This document shows positions 18,414 to 27,457 of a stretch of 64,000 bases of DNA, one piece after another (the stretch's first letter is position 1; each line of letters begins with the position of its first letter). The notes below the pieces were generated by a model, which was given only the letters and a program-made list of their open reading frames with translations, was not told the DNA's origin and searched no databases. This stretch comes from SZAS-103 sp038234715. GTDB lineage: Bacteria; Pseudomonadota; Gammaproteobacteria; Xanthomonadales; Xanthomonadaceae. The position numbers were made by a program, and so were the translations under genes. The stretch spans positions 61,198 through 125,197 of the forward strand of contig JBBQTD010000006.1 of assembly GCA_038234715.1 (NCBI GenBank). Direction: 5' to 3'.

Positions 18414-20522
18414 TCACTGCGTGCTGCGACTGGCGCCTCCATCGAGGAAATAGCTCAGCTTCAACCACGCAGTGCGGCCGTTGAGCAGGTAGAACGACTC
18501 GCTGCCGAACTCGCTCGATGTCACCGGCGGCCGGCGATCGGTGAGGTTGGTGCCTTCGAGGGACACCGCGTAGCGGTCGAAGCGATAGCCCAGCGTCGAC
18601 GCCAGGGTGGTGTAGCCGCCGACCGGCGCGTTGTTCTCCTGGTCCAGATAGCGCCGGCCCACGTAGTTGCCGACCACGGTGGCGTAAAAGCCGGTTTTCG
18701 GCGTGTAGAGGATTCCTGCCGATGCCAGATTGTGCGGGGAGAGCGGCAACTGCCGCCCTGCCACATCGACCAGGTTGCCGGTGTCCGGATCGGCGAACAG
18801 GTATTGGGTGAAATGCGCGTCGTGGTAGGCGAAGGTGCCCGCCAGCGCGAGGTCAGGGGTGACCTGGAAGCGCGCCTCAAACTCGGTGCCCCGCAGCTGC
18901 TCGGCTCCGGCGTTGACCAGGAATCCCGTATCCGAGGGCACGACGAGGTTCTTGAAATTCTCCAGGAACGCCTCGGCCTGCCAGGTCAGCCGGCCGTTCA
19001 TGGCCGCTCCCTTCAGGCCCACTTCGTAACTCTGCGCGGTTTCGGGAAGCAGCACGTTGGGTTGGTAGTCGGGGCCGAAGTCGAGCGCCGCCGGCTTGAA
19101 CGCATTGCGGAAATCGGCATACACCACCGCTTCGTCGGGGCCGCTGTTCCACAGGCGGTAGTTCGCGCCAATGGTTTCGGTTGGCTTGACGATGTTCCTG
19201 CGGTGCGATTCGGAAAGCAGCGGGTCGGGAGCAACCAGGTCGGATGCGAACTTGTTCTCACGGGTCTCGTTGAGGCGCAGTCCGGCGAGCACGTCCCATT
19301 CGCTGTTCGGCTTCCAGTCGACCTGGGCGTATTGCCCAAGGAACTCGCGGCGATCGTTGACCACGCCAATTTCGGTCACGGGGATCGCCGACGTTGGCGG
19401 GGGCAGCACCGAGCCGTCCAGCGGCACCGTGTAGCCACTGTTGCCATTGAGCGTGGTCTGGCTGCCGTGTCCGTACAGCGCGTCCGCACCGAGGATGAAG
19501 GTGACGCTGTCGCCGGCGTGGTGGGTCAGGTGGGTGTCGAAGTAATCGTCGTCGATCGTGCGACTCTGGTTCTGGGTGTCGGCCGCGCCGCTCAGGTCCG
19601 GGTGCAGGAATGCGCGGACGTCGGTGATGCTCGAATGGGTTGCCGAGAGCGTCGTGCTCCACTCGCCCCAGCCCACGTTGCGCGAATATCCCAGCGCGAG
19701 GTGGGATTGGTCCTGGTCGATCCTTGCATCGGCAGGATTGAAATTCGCATCGATCGGGATCGCGGGCGTCAGCGACGTTCCGGACCGATTGATCGGGCTG
19801 GTCGGCACGTCGCGCACGACTGTCAGGTTGGCATCGATGGTCAAGCTGCTGTCTTGCATGCTCAGCGCGCCGCGGTACAGGGCCTGTCCGTTCCTGACGA
19901 CTTCGCGCCGGTCGGAGAATCCGAGATTCTGTCCATCGATCGCGAACGACTGCTTGTAGTCGCCCGACTGCGGCAGCGCGAGAGCCGCCGAGCCGCTCCA
20001 CGACCCGTGCGTGCCATACGCGATATCGACTTCATTGGAGGCCTGGCCGGCCGGATAGTGAAGCGCCTGCACCACACCAACGAAGGCGGTCGCGCCAAAC
20101 ATCACCGGGGCGGACCCCTTCAGCATCTCGATGCGCTGCACGTCGTTGAGGTCGAACGTGGTGATCATCGGATTGTAAGCGCCGCCCCAGGGCACGCCAT
20201 CTTCGACGAGCAGGAACGCATCGAATTCGTGCAGGCCCCAGAATGCCGGCACCGCGCTCGATGGGCCGGCATCGCCACCCGCCGGGGCTTCCGCCCCCGG
20301 GACCAGGTCCAAAGCGGTCGCAAGGTTGTTCGCGCCGCGGCTGCGCAGTTCATCGCCATTGACGAGGCTGATCATCGCCGGGGTCTGATCGACCGGCTCG
20401 GGCTCCTTGGTCGCGGTGACCTCGACGCGACCGAGGTCGACCACGGGCGGTGGCGTATCGGCCTGCGCCGCAAGCGGGCACAGCAACGGAATCGCGAGCA
20501 GGATCGCGCGGCGCAGGTTCAA
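18414..20522 (-). CDS. TonB-dependent outer-membrane receptor
   Basis: A 702-aa receptor that imports a bound ligand across the outer membrane using TonB energy. The signal peptide is MNLRRAILLAIPLLCPLAAQA. The plug domain follows, with DLGRVEVTATKEPEPVDQTP (TonB-box region) and VEDGVPWGGAYNP, and then DVQRIEMLKGSAPVMFGATA. A 22-strand-type barrel ends in TAWLKLSYFLDGGASRSTQ, so the last strand has a short polar extension instead of the usual terminal aromatic residue. No ATG fits; a TTG preceded by GGGGAG is the likely start. Barrel phrases such as NSEWDVLAGLRLN and SYEVGLKG resemble siderophore or vitamin receptors, but the ligand is unknown and no transport genes lie nearby. Confidence 0.92.
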   Translation of the reverse strand: MNLRRAILLAIPLLCPLAAQADTPPPVVDLGRVEVTATKEPEPVDQTPAMISLVNGDELRSRGANNLATALDLVPGAEAPAGGDAGPSSAVPAFWGLHEFDAFLLVEDGVPWGGAYNPMITTFDLNDVQRIEMLKGSAPVMFGATAFVGVVQALHYPAGQASNEVDIAYGTHGSWSGSAALALPQSGDYKQSFAIDGQNLGFSDRREVVRNGQALYRGALSMQDSSLTIDANLTVVRDVPTSPINRSGTSLTPAIPIDANFNPADARIDQDQSHLALGYSRNVGWGEWSTTLSATHSSITDVRAFLHPDLSGAADTQNQSRTIDDDYFDTHLTHHAGDSVTFILGADALYGHGSQTTLNGNSGYTVPLDGSVLPPPTSAIPVTEIGVVNDRREFLGQYAQVDWKPNSEWDVLAGLRLNETRENKFASDLVAPDPLLSESHRRNIVKPTETIGANYRLWNSGPDEAVVYADFRNAFKPAALDFGPDYQPNVLLPETAQSYEVGLKGAAMNGRLTWQAEAFLENFKNLVVPSDTGFLVNAGAEQLRGTEFEARFQVTPDLALAGTFAYHDAHFTQYLFADPDTGNLVDVAGRQLPLSPHNLASAGILYTPKTGFYATVVGNYVGRRYLDQENNAPVGGYTTLASTLGYRFDRYAVSLEGTNLTDRRPPVTSSEFGSESFYLLNGRTAWLKLSYFLDGGASRSTQ

Positions 20523-20676
20523 TTCGTCATCTCCCCAAAAGCGGCAGGCTTTATCTCACGACGCGGCGCGGCTTGTCAGCCGTGGCGAAAGTCATGGCAT
20601 CAATCCGTGGGCGCGGCGCGTGCCTGTGGCTTGCAACATGCGGCCAATCAGCACTCAGCCCCGGCGGCGCGATCAG

Positions 20677-20706
20677 CAAAAGAAAAGGGAGCGGCAAGCC
20701 GCTCCC
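20677..20706 (-). terminator. Rho-independent terminator of the adhesin gene
   Basis: On the minus strand GGGAGCGGC, a two-base loop, GCCGCTCCC and then TTTTCTTTT: a 9-bp perfect stem with a T-rich tail, 30 bases after the adhesin stop codon. It separates the adhesin from the TonB receptor gene. Confidence 0.88.
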
Positions 20707-20736
20707 CCTTCGCCACGCATTGCAACCCGCAGCTGC

Positions 20737-23700
20737 TTACCAGCCCACGCCCAGGCCGGCGCCGTAGGTGCTCTCGCCGTTTGTGAAGGACCCGCCGATG
20801 GTGACCGTGGTGTTCTGCCTGACCAGGCGCTGGTAACCGATCGACACCGCATCCTGTCCGCCCTGGTGGCCGTAACCCACGGCCAGGCGGTTCGGCGCTG
20901 CGATGCCCGCCGCGCTGGCGGTCATCATGCTCATTGCCGAATCCATCGCACCGATCCTGCTGATGCGCTTGTCCTGCGCAGCGAACTGACCTATGAACTG
21001 GTCGTTGAACTTGTTGATCGCGTCGGTGGTGAACGCATTTGCGGCTTTCAGGGTTGCAGCATCGCCAGCGTTGACCAGCTGCTGGGTCTGCCGCAGGTTG
21101 ACCGCATCGGTTGCGCCCGAGCCATCGGCGACATTGACGATACGGCGTTCGCCGTCGACAGAGCCCACCGAAACAGTATTAGCCTGATCCGCGACCGAGC
21201 CGGCGCCGAGTGCAACCGCGTTGTCTGCGGTCGCCGAACTGTTTGCGCCAAGTGCCGAACTGTTGGCGCCCGTGGCAGCCGCATTGGACCCCGCAGCAAC
21301 GGAATGTGCGCCGCTCGCGTTCGCATCGTCAGTGCCATCGGCGGGCCCGGAGGCCTTGAAGTAGTGCACGGCCGTGGCGACGCCCGAGGAGATCGCATTG
21401 AGCTGTTCCATGTTTACCGCGTCGTGCGCCTGGGTGCCATCGGCGACGTTGGTGATCTGCCGGTACGTACCGGTCTCTGCATTGCCAACCGAGACCGTAT
21501 TGGCGCGGTCGGCCACCGATCCCTGGCCTAGCGCCACGGAGTTGGAAGCAGTGACGGAGCTGTCGGCGCCCAGCGCTACACCATTGTTGGCATCCACAGC
21601 GACCGAGCTACCCGCCCCCAACGCTGTCGACCTGGAACCTGCTGCCGACGACTGCGCACCGATGCTGGTGCTGTAGCTGCCGGTGGCCTTGCTTTGCGCA
21701 CCCTCGGCGGTACTCCCCGATCCGGTGGCCTGCGAAAGATAGCCACTCGCGGTGCTCCGGTATCCGGAGGCCTTGCTGAAAGCGCCGCTTGCACTGGAGT
21801 ACTTGGCCGACGCGGTGCTGCCGGTGCCGGTTGCGGAACTGTACGCGCCGGTCGCGCTGCTATGGAAGCCGCTTGCCAGACTGCCCTGAGCGGATGCCGT
21901 GCTGTATGCGCCGGTTGCAGTGCTGTAGTAGCCCGATGCATTGCTCTTGTAGCCGGTCGCGGTGCCATACACACCGGTCGCACTGCTGCGCGCACCGCTG
22001 GCCGTGCTGCCCTGGGCGGTGGCCGTTGCAAAGGCGCCAGTTGCCGAACTGAAGTTTCCGGCCGCATAGCTGTGACGGCCGGTCGCGGTGGCGTCGGTTC
22101 CGAGGGCGGACGAATAGCTGCCGGTCGCCGTCGCGCCGAACACGCCCGCAGTGCTGTGCGAACCGCTGGCCGCAGAAAACGCGCCGGTGGCACTGCTGTG
22201 GTCGCCCGATGCGGAACTGTGATCGCCTGAAGCGGTGCTCAGGAAACCGCTCGCGGTGCTTTGAATGCCGGTGGCAGAGCTGTAGGCGCCGGTCGCCGTC
22301 GACAGGTAGCCCGAGGCCACGCTATGCGAACCGGAGGCGGTGCTGTAGTCGCCGCTGGCGTTGCTGAATGCGCCACTGGCGGTCGACTGCAATCCTGACG
22401 CCTTGCTGTAAGCGCCGCTCGCCGAGGCGGCCACGCCAGCGGCACTGCTGGCGAAGCCGTTCGCCGTGCTGTACGCACCGGTCGCGTTGCTCTTGACACC
22501 AGTCGCGGTGCCACCCTTTCCTGCGTAACTGCCGGCGCCGAGCGCGGTGGAGTTGGCGCCAAGCGCATAGGCGTAGGCACCGAAGGCGCTGCTGGATGCA
22601 CCGGTGGCCTGGCTGCCGATCCCCACCGCGGTGCTGTTCAAACCCGAAGCGATGCTGTACGCACCCATGACGGTGCCGCCGTTGCCGCTTGCGTTGCTAC
22701 CGAAACCGTTGGCGGTACTCAGCGTGCCAGTCGCCGAACTGCGCGTACCAGTCGCCGTGCTGCCATCGCCCGACGCAGTGCTGTAGCTGCCCAGCGCCGT
22801 GCTGCTAGCGCCAGAGGCCGTGCTGTAGGCGCCGGTCGCCGTGCTGCGGGCTCCGCTGGCCTTGCTGAACGCGCCGCTTGCGGTGCTGTTGGATCCGGTC
22901 GCGCTGCTGACGATGCCGTTGGCCGTACTCTGGTAACCCGATGCGACGCTGTACGCGCCCGTCGCCGTGGCGCCCTGGGCGCTGGCGGTGCTGTATTTGC
23001 CGGTCGCAGTGCTGGCCACGCCGCTCGCGGTGCTGTATTTGCCGGTCGCGGTGCTGGACACGCCCGAGGCGATGGCCTTGCCGCCGGTAGCGGTGCTGTA
23101 GGCAGCCGTCGCGCTGCTGCCTGCGCCGGTCGCAGTGCTGTACTTGCCCGACGCCGTGCTGTGCGCACCGGTTGCGGAGCTGCCCTGGCCGGACGCGTTG
23201 CTGTAGGCGCCGGTCGCGGTGGAGTTGTAACCCGACGCGCTGCTGACGACACCGGACGCGGTGCTGAAGTCGCCCGAAGCGGTACTCAGGGCGCCGGTCG
23301 CAGTGGCTCCCAGGCCACTGGCGTTGCTCTTGTAACCGCTTGCAGAGCTGAAGTTGCCGCTGGCGCTGCTGCGCGCACCGACTGCCGTGCTGTTGGCTCC
23401 GGAGGCTGAGCTGAAGGCGCCATCCGCAACCGAGTTCTTGCCGGACGCCGTGCTGAGTGCGCCGCTGGCGGTGCTGAAGGCGCCGCTGGCCGTGCTCCCG
23501 TAACCGTTCGCGGTGCTGACATAGCCGCTGGCGGTGCTCTTCGCGCCGGTGGCGGTGCTGAAGTTGCCGCTGGCGATGCTGTATGCGCCACTGGCGGTCG
23601 AGACATTGCCGGACGCGTTGCTCGCGAAACCGTTCGCGCTGCTGTAGGAGCCACTGGCATTGCTCTTGGTGCCTACTGCCGTGCTGCCGGCACTCGCATA

Positions 23701-24060
23701 GCTTGACGAGCCCAGCGCGGTGGCGTTGTTGCCGAGCGCATAGGCGTTCGAACCGAATGCACTGCTGCCAGCGCCAATCGCGGTGCTCAAATACCCATTG
23801 GCGGTACTGCCCTGACCGAGCGCAAAACTGCCGCCGCCAGTTGCAGTCGCTCCGACGCCCCCCGCATATGCAAAGCCGCCGAACGCAGCACTATAGTTGC
23901 CAATGGCAATGGCGCCCGTACCGCAGGCCACGGAATTGGTGCCGATAGCGATTTCGCCCGATATGCCGGCACAGGTCTGGCCCGCCCAGACGTTACCCGC
24001 CAAGCTGCCCACCGCGATCGAAACAGCCAGTGCGAGCAAGCTTTTCTGTGATGCTTTCAT
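20737..24060 (-). CDS. YadA-type trimeric autotransporter adhesin
   Basis: An 1107-aa surface adhesin that should trimerise and anchor in the outer membrane. The ATG after GGGAGAGGAATAC gives the signal peptide MKASQKSLLALAVSIAVGSL ending at VWA. A very long head follows: on the order of 100 consecutive seven-residue units of the form xxSTASG/xxSTATG, equal to the 14-residue YadA head repeat, reaching to about residue 880. Two neck motifs (NVADGTQAHDAVNMEQLNAI and NVADGSGATDAVNLRQTQQL) flank a YFKA insert and a short second head. The coiled-coil stalk is very short. The C-terminal YadA anchor (about 90 residues, with NRLAVGYGHQGGQDAVSIGY) ends in Trp. Two cysteines near the mature N-terminus are unusual. 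Confidence 0.95.
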   Translation of the reverse strand: MKASQKSLLALAVSIAVGSLAGNVWAGQTCAGISGEIAIGTNSVACGTGAIAIGNYSAAFGGFAYAGGVGATATGGGSFALGQGSTANGYLSTAIGAGSSAFGSNAYALGNNATALGSSSYASAGSTAVGTKSNASGSYSSANGFASNASGNVSTASGAYSIASGNFSTATGAKSTASGYVSTANGYGSTASGAFSTASGALSTASGKNSVADGAFSSASGANSTAVGARSSASGNFSSASGYKSNASGLGATATGALSTASGDFSTASGVVSSASGYNSTATGAYSNASGQGSSATGAHSTASGKYSTATGAGSSATAAYSTATGGKAIASGVSSTATGKYSTASGVASTATGKYSTASAQGATATGAYSVASGYQSTANGIVSSATGSNSTASGAFSKASGARSTATGAYSTASGASSTALGSYSTASGDGSTATGTRSSATGTLSTANGFGSNASGNGGTVMGAYSIASGLNSTAVGIGSQATGASSSAFGAYAYALGANSTALGAGSYAGKGGTATGVKSNATGAYSTANGFASSAAGVAASASGAYSKASGLQSTASGAFSNASGDYSTASGSHSVASGYLSTATGAYSSATGIQSTASGFLSTASGDHSSASGDHSSATGAFSAASGSHSTAGVFGATATGSYSSALGTDATATGRHSYAAGNFSSATGAFATATAQGSTASGARSSATGVYGTATGYKSNASGYYSTATGAYSTASAQGSLASGFHSSATGAYSSATGTGSTASAKYSSASGAFSKASGYRSTASGYLSQATGSGSTAEGAQSKATGSYSTSIGAQSSAAGSRSTALGAGSSVAVDANNGVALGADSSVTASNSVALGQGSVADRANTVSVGNAETGTYRQITNVADGTQAHDAVNMEQLNAISSGVATAVHYFKASGPADGTDDANASGAHSVAAGSNAAATGANSSALGANSSATADNAVALGAGSVADQANTVSVGSVDGERRIVNVADGSGATDAVNLRQTQQLVNAGDAATLKAANAFTTDAINKFNDQFIGQFAAQDKRISRIGAMDSAMSMMTASAAGIAAPNRLAVGYGHQGGQDAVSIGYQRLVRQNTTVTIGGSFTNGESTYGAGLGVGW

Positions 24061-24279
24061 GTATTCCTCTCCCAGCCGCAATGGCTGCAATGGTTGATTA
24101 ATGAGGTTGCCCCGACAAGCATTCCCGCAGCGCGTGTCCCCAGGTACGCACACAACAGAACACGCGGCGATTCGGCTGTGAGGACGCCGCACGGCGACCG
24201 CACCCTCGAGGCGCATGTGGACGCGAAACTATCACAATCCCAGGCAAAGTGCGCAGCCGGTCACAAGGAGGCGCCCGGC
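24061..24279. other. Adhesin upstream gap, no gene
   Basis: These 219 bp separate the adhesin from the exported propeller gene. They should hold the adhesin promoter and 5' leader. No ORF or clear hairpin stands out. Confidence 0.5.
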
Positions 24280-27200
24280 TCAGATCGTTTCGCGCGTCGG
24301 GTCCTCCGCTCCGGAGCGCTCGCCGGGATCGGTCGCCGGGCGCGCCCAGTCGTCGCGGCCGCGCAGCTTGGGTTTCGGCGGTGCGCGCGGAGGCTGCGGT
24401 TCCGGGGCGTCGATGCTGAACTTCGCGTCCGAGCTCGCGCCGTTCAACACAAGGTGCAGCTTGTACGCACCCGGGACCGCGTACAGCCGCTGGTGCAGGC
24501 GGATCGCTTCGGCTACCGGCGTCCTCGCCAGCCCCGCCGGTACGCTCGTCTTGTCGGCGTCTTTCGTGCCGTCGGCGTCCTTCGCCGAAGCCGGCTTGGC
24601 CGATGCGGCGTGCTCGGCGGCCAGCGCCAGGCCGCGATCCATCAGCAGGTCCCAATGGCCGGTATTGATGCCCGCATGGGCCTGGAAGTCGAGCTTGCGC
24701 ACGGCGTTGCCATTCTTGTCGAGCACGGTCAGCTGCGCAGGCCCGGCCGCCCTGGCCCAGAACGGCAGGTCGAGTTTGGGCTGGTCCTTGCTGTCGTCGA
24801 ACCAGACCGGCGCTGCGCTGCGCCAGCCACGATCCGCCTTCATCTTCTCGACCGGAAACAGGTGCACGGCCTCGCCGCGCACCTTGGCGAGCTCCTGCAG
24901 TGGCAGCACGTCGACGATCCATACGCTGCGGCCGTGGGTGCCGGCGATCAGTTCGCGTTCGCGCGGATGCACGGCGAGGTCGTGCACCGGAACATTCGGC
25001 AGGTTCGCCTGCAGGCTGTCCCAGTGCGCGCCCCGGTCGAGCGATACGTACACGCCGCGGTCGGTGCCGACGTACAGCACGTCGGGATTGACGGTGTCCT
25101 CGCGGATCACGTTGACCGGTTCGGCGGGCAGGCCGGCGGAGATGTTTGTCCACGTGCTGCCCATGTCGTCGCTGCGGAACACCCATGGGGTCATGTCGTC
25201 GTTGCGGTAACCGTTCAACGTCACGTAGGCGCGCTTCTCGTCGAACCCGGATGCGACGACACCGCTGATCCATTGCTTCGGCAGGTTCGCGTCGACAGTC
25301 GACCAGTGCGCGCCGCCATCGTCACTGACATCCACGTGGCCGTCGTCGGTGCCGACCCACAGCAGGCCGAAGCGCTTGGGCGATTCGCTGATCGAGGTGA
25401 TCGTCGCGTACGGAACGTCGCCGCGTTCCTTCGCGGTGGTGAGGTCGGGACTGATCGCGGTCCAGGTGACGCCCTTGTCCATCGAGCGAAACAGCTTGTT
25501 CGCCCCGAAATATACGATGTCCTGGTCGTGCGGAGACAGCAGGATTGGCGTGTTCCAGTTGTAGCGCAGTTGCGGATCGCGCAGGCCGGCGTGAGGACGC
25601 ACCTCACCCTTGCCGCCAGGGCCGTGGCGGTCGTAGTAGCCGAACTGGTAGCCGGTGTACAGCGTTGCGTTGTCGCGCGTATCAACCTGCACGTGCATGC
25701 CGTCGCCGCCACCGACCTGCGACCAGGTGTTGTGGTCCCACGGCACGTTTCCGGCGCCCTTCCACGAGCCGTTGTCCTGCAGGCCGCCGTAGACGTTGTA
25801 TGGATCGGCCAGGTCGGCGACGACGGTGTAGAACTGGCCGACCGCGTTAGCGCCCATCGCGCGGAAATGCTTGCCTCCGTCGTGGCTGATGTACGCGCCG
25901 CCGTCGTTGCCGACGATCATGCGCGACGGATCTGCGGGATCGAACCACAGCGTGTGGTAATCGACGTGCACGTCGGGATCGTTGAGCCCGGCCCAGCTCT
26001 TGCCGCCGTCGGTGGAGGCGATCATCGGCAGGCCCTGCACGAACACGTGCTCGGCGTTGTCCGGCGCGACGCGCACCTGGCCGAAGTAGTAGCCGTACCC
26101 GTAGTCGACTTCACGCAGGGGCAACGCATGCGTGCGCTGCCAGCTGGCGCCGGCGTCGTCGGAGCGGTAGACCTCGAGGCCCTTGATGTCGGTGTCGATG
26201 ATCGCGCGCGCCGGGTCTTCCACGCGCTGGTACAACTGCGCCATGGTCAGGCTGCCGTCGCGGATCATTGCAAGCAGCGACTTCGCGTCGACACTGACGT
26301 CGAGGTCCGCGTTGCGGATGAAAGTCTCGACCTCGTCGGGATCCTGGCGCAGGAATTCGTCCTTGCCCATGTGCGCGATGCGGCGCGCGCTGAGTGGGCG
26401 GTCGCCAAGGTCCTGTTCGGTCGCGGGCAGCACGTCCCAGTTGTCCACCGTCGCGTACACGGTCTGCGGATGCGATGCCGCGATTGCCAGGCCAATGCGG
26501 CCGACGTGCGCGCCGCTCGGGAAGCCCTTGCCGATGCGCTGCCATGTCGCGCCGCCGTCGGTGGACTTCCAGATGCCGCTGCCCGCGCCGCTTTCCTGGA
26601 ATTTCCACGGCCGCCGTGTGTGTTCCCACAGCGATGCGTACAGCGTGTCAGGGTCGCTTGCGTCCTGCACCAGGTCGATCGCGCCGGTGTTGGGACTGTC
26701 GCCCTTGAGCACGCGCGCCCAGCTCTTGCCGCCATCGGTACTGTGATAGATGCCGGGCTCGCCGCCATCGGTATACAGGCGTCCCGCGACCGCGACGAAG
26801 ATCCGGTTGCTGTCCTTCGGATCGACCACGATCCGCGCGATGCGGTCGCTGCCGGCCAGGCCCATGCGCTGGAAATGCTTGCCGCCGTCGTCGCTGCGGA
26901 ACAGGCCCATTCCGCCGTACGAGGAGCGCGACGCATTCGGTTCGCCGGTGCCGACCCAGAGCGTGTCCGGATGTTGCGGATCGACCGCGATCGCGCCGAC
27001 CACCGTGGTCGGCAACGCGTCGGTCAACGGCTCGAAGTTGTTGCCGTCATTCGTGGTCTTCCACACGCCGCCGGTCGCGTAGGCGACGTAGAAGGTGTAC
27101 GGCTGGCCCGGCACGGCCGCTACGGCGACCACGCGCCCGCCCTGCGCGGTCGGTCCGATGCTGCGCCATTGCACGCCGGCAAATGGCGAATCGGAGGTCA

Positions 27201-27327
27201 TCTTCTGGTGCTGCTGCCAGGCCGCTTCGCGTTGCGCGGCCGTATCGGCTGCCGGGGCCTGCGCGACCCAGGCGAGCGATGCGCATAGCGCGACAATGAA
27301 GACCGAGCCGTTGGGGCGCTGCGTCAT
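24280..27327 (-). CDS. Exported sortilin/BNR-repeat beta-propeller protein
   Basis: A 1015-aa protein with signal peptide MTQRPNGSVFIVALCASLAW ending near APA. The body is a run of BNR/sortilin (VPS10-like) blades with repeated S/G-x-D-G-G-x-x-W/F motifs: RSDDGGKHFQRM, STDGGKSWARV, STDGGATWQRI, SDDAGASWQRT, STDGGKSWAGL, SHDGGKHF and SDDGGAHWSTV. The C-terminal 250 residues form a non-propeller part ending in a Pro-rich tail. The family is often annotated as a glycosyl hydrolase or exo-sialidase, but no catalytic residues can be assigned here. The chosen start excludes 51 upstream codons without family character. It lies 130 bp after purL on the same strand. Confidence 0.88.
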   Translation of the reverse strand: MTQRPNGSVFIVALCASLAWVAQAPAADTAAQREAAWQQHQKMTSDSPFAGVQWRSIGPTAQGGRVVAVAAVPGQPYTFYVAYATGGVWKTTNDGNNFEPLTDALPTTVVGAIAVDPQHPDTLWVGTGEPNASRSSYGGMGLFRSDDGGKHFQRMGLAGSDRIARIVVDPKDSNRIFVAVAGRLYTDGGEPGIYHSTDGGKSWARVLKGDSPNTGAIDLVQDASDPDTLYASLWEHTRRPWKFQESGAGSGIWKSTDGGATWQRIGKGFPSGAHVGRIGLAIAASHPQTVYATVDNWDVLPATEQDLGDRPLSARRIAHMGKDEFLRQDPDEVETFIRNADLDVSVDAKSLLAMIRDGSLTMAQLYQRVEDPARAIIDTDIKGLEVYRSDDAGASWQRTHALPLREVDYGYGYYFGQVRVAPDNAEHVFVQGLPMIASTDGGKSWAGLNDPDVHVDYHTLWFDPADPSRMIVGNDGGAYISHDGGKHFRAMGANAVGQFYTVVADLADPYNVYGGLQDNGSWKGAGNVPWDHNTWSQVGGGDGMHVQVDTRDNATLYTGYQFGYYDRHGPGGKGEVRPHAGLRDPQLRYNWNTPILLSPHDQDIVYFGANKLFRSMDKGVTWTAISPDLTTAKERGDVPYATITSISESPKRFGLLWVGTDDGHVDVSDDGGAHWSTVDANLPKQWISGVVASGFDEKRAYVTLNGYRNDDMTPWVFRSDDMGSTWTNISAGLPAEPVNVIREDTVNPDVLYVGTDRGVYVSLDRGAHWDSLQANLPNVPVHDLAVHPRERELIAGTHGRSVWIVDVLPLQELAKVRGEAVHLFPVEKMKADRGWRSAAPVWFDDSKDQPKLDLPFWARAAGPAQLTVLDKNGNAVRKLDFQAHAGINTGHWDLLMDRGLALAAEHAASAKPASAKDADGTKDADKTSVPAGLARTPVAEAIRLHQRLYAVPGAYKLHLVLNGASSDAKFSIDAPEPQPPRAPPKPKLRGRDDWARPATDPGERSGAEDPTRETI

Positions 27328-27457
27328 GGCTATCCTGCCGTCGCGGGAAACCGGCACCTTAGCGCGGCCAGCGTGGCCTGAACATGGACGAAGGTCATGG
27401 TCCGGGCTACGCCACGCGACGAGACAAGCAATGCTGGGGCAGCGTCGCGACGCGTCT

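Noticed and set aside
18396..20786. A 796-codon plus-strand open frame
   Set aside because: Antisense shadow of the TonB-dependent receptor, whose signal, plug and barrel are clear on the minus strand.
24094..27288. A 1064-codon plus-strand open frame
   Set aside because: It is the antisense shadow of the BNR propeller gene: His/Arg/Val-rich, no domain, and caused by high-GC codon use on the real strand.
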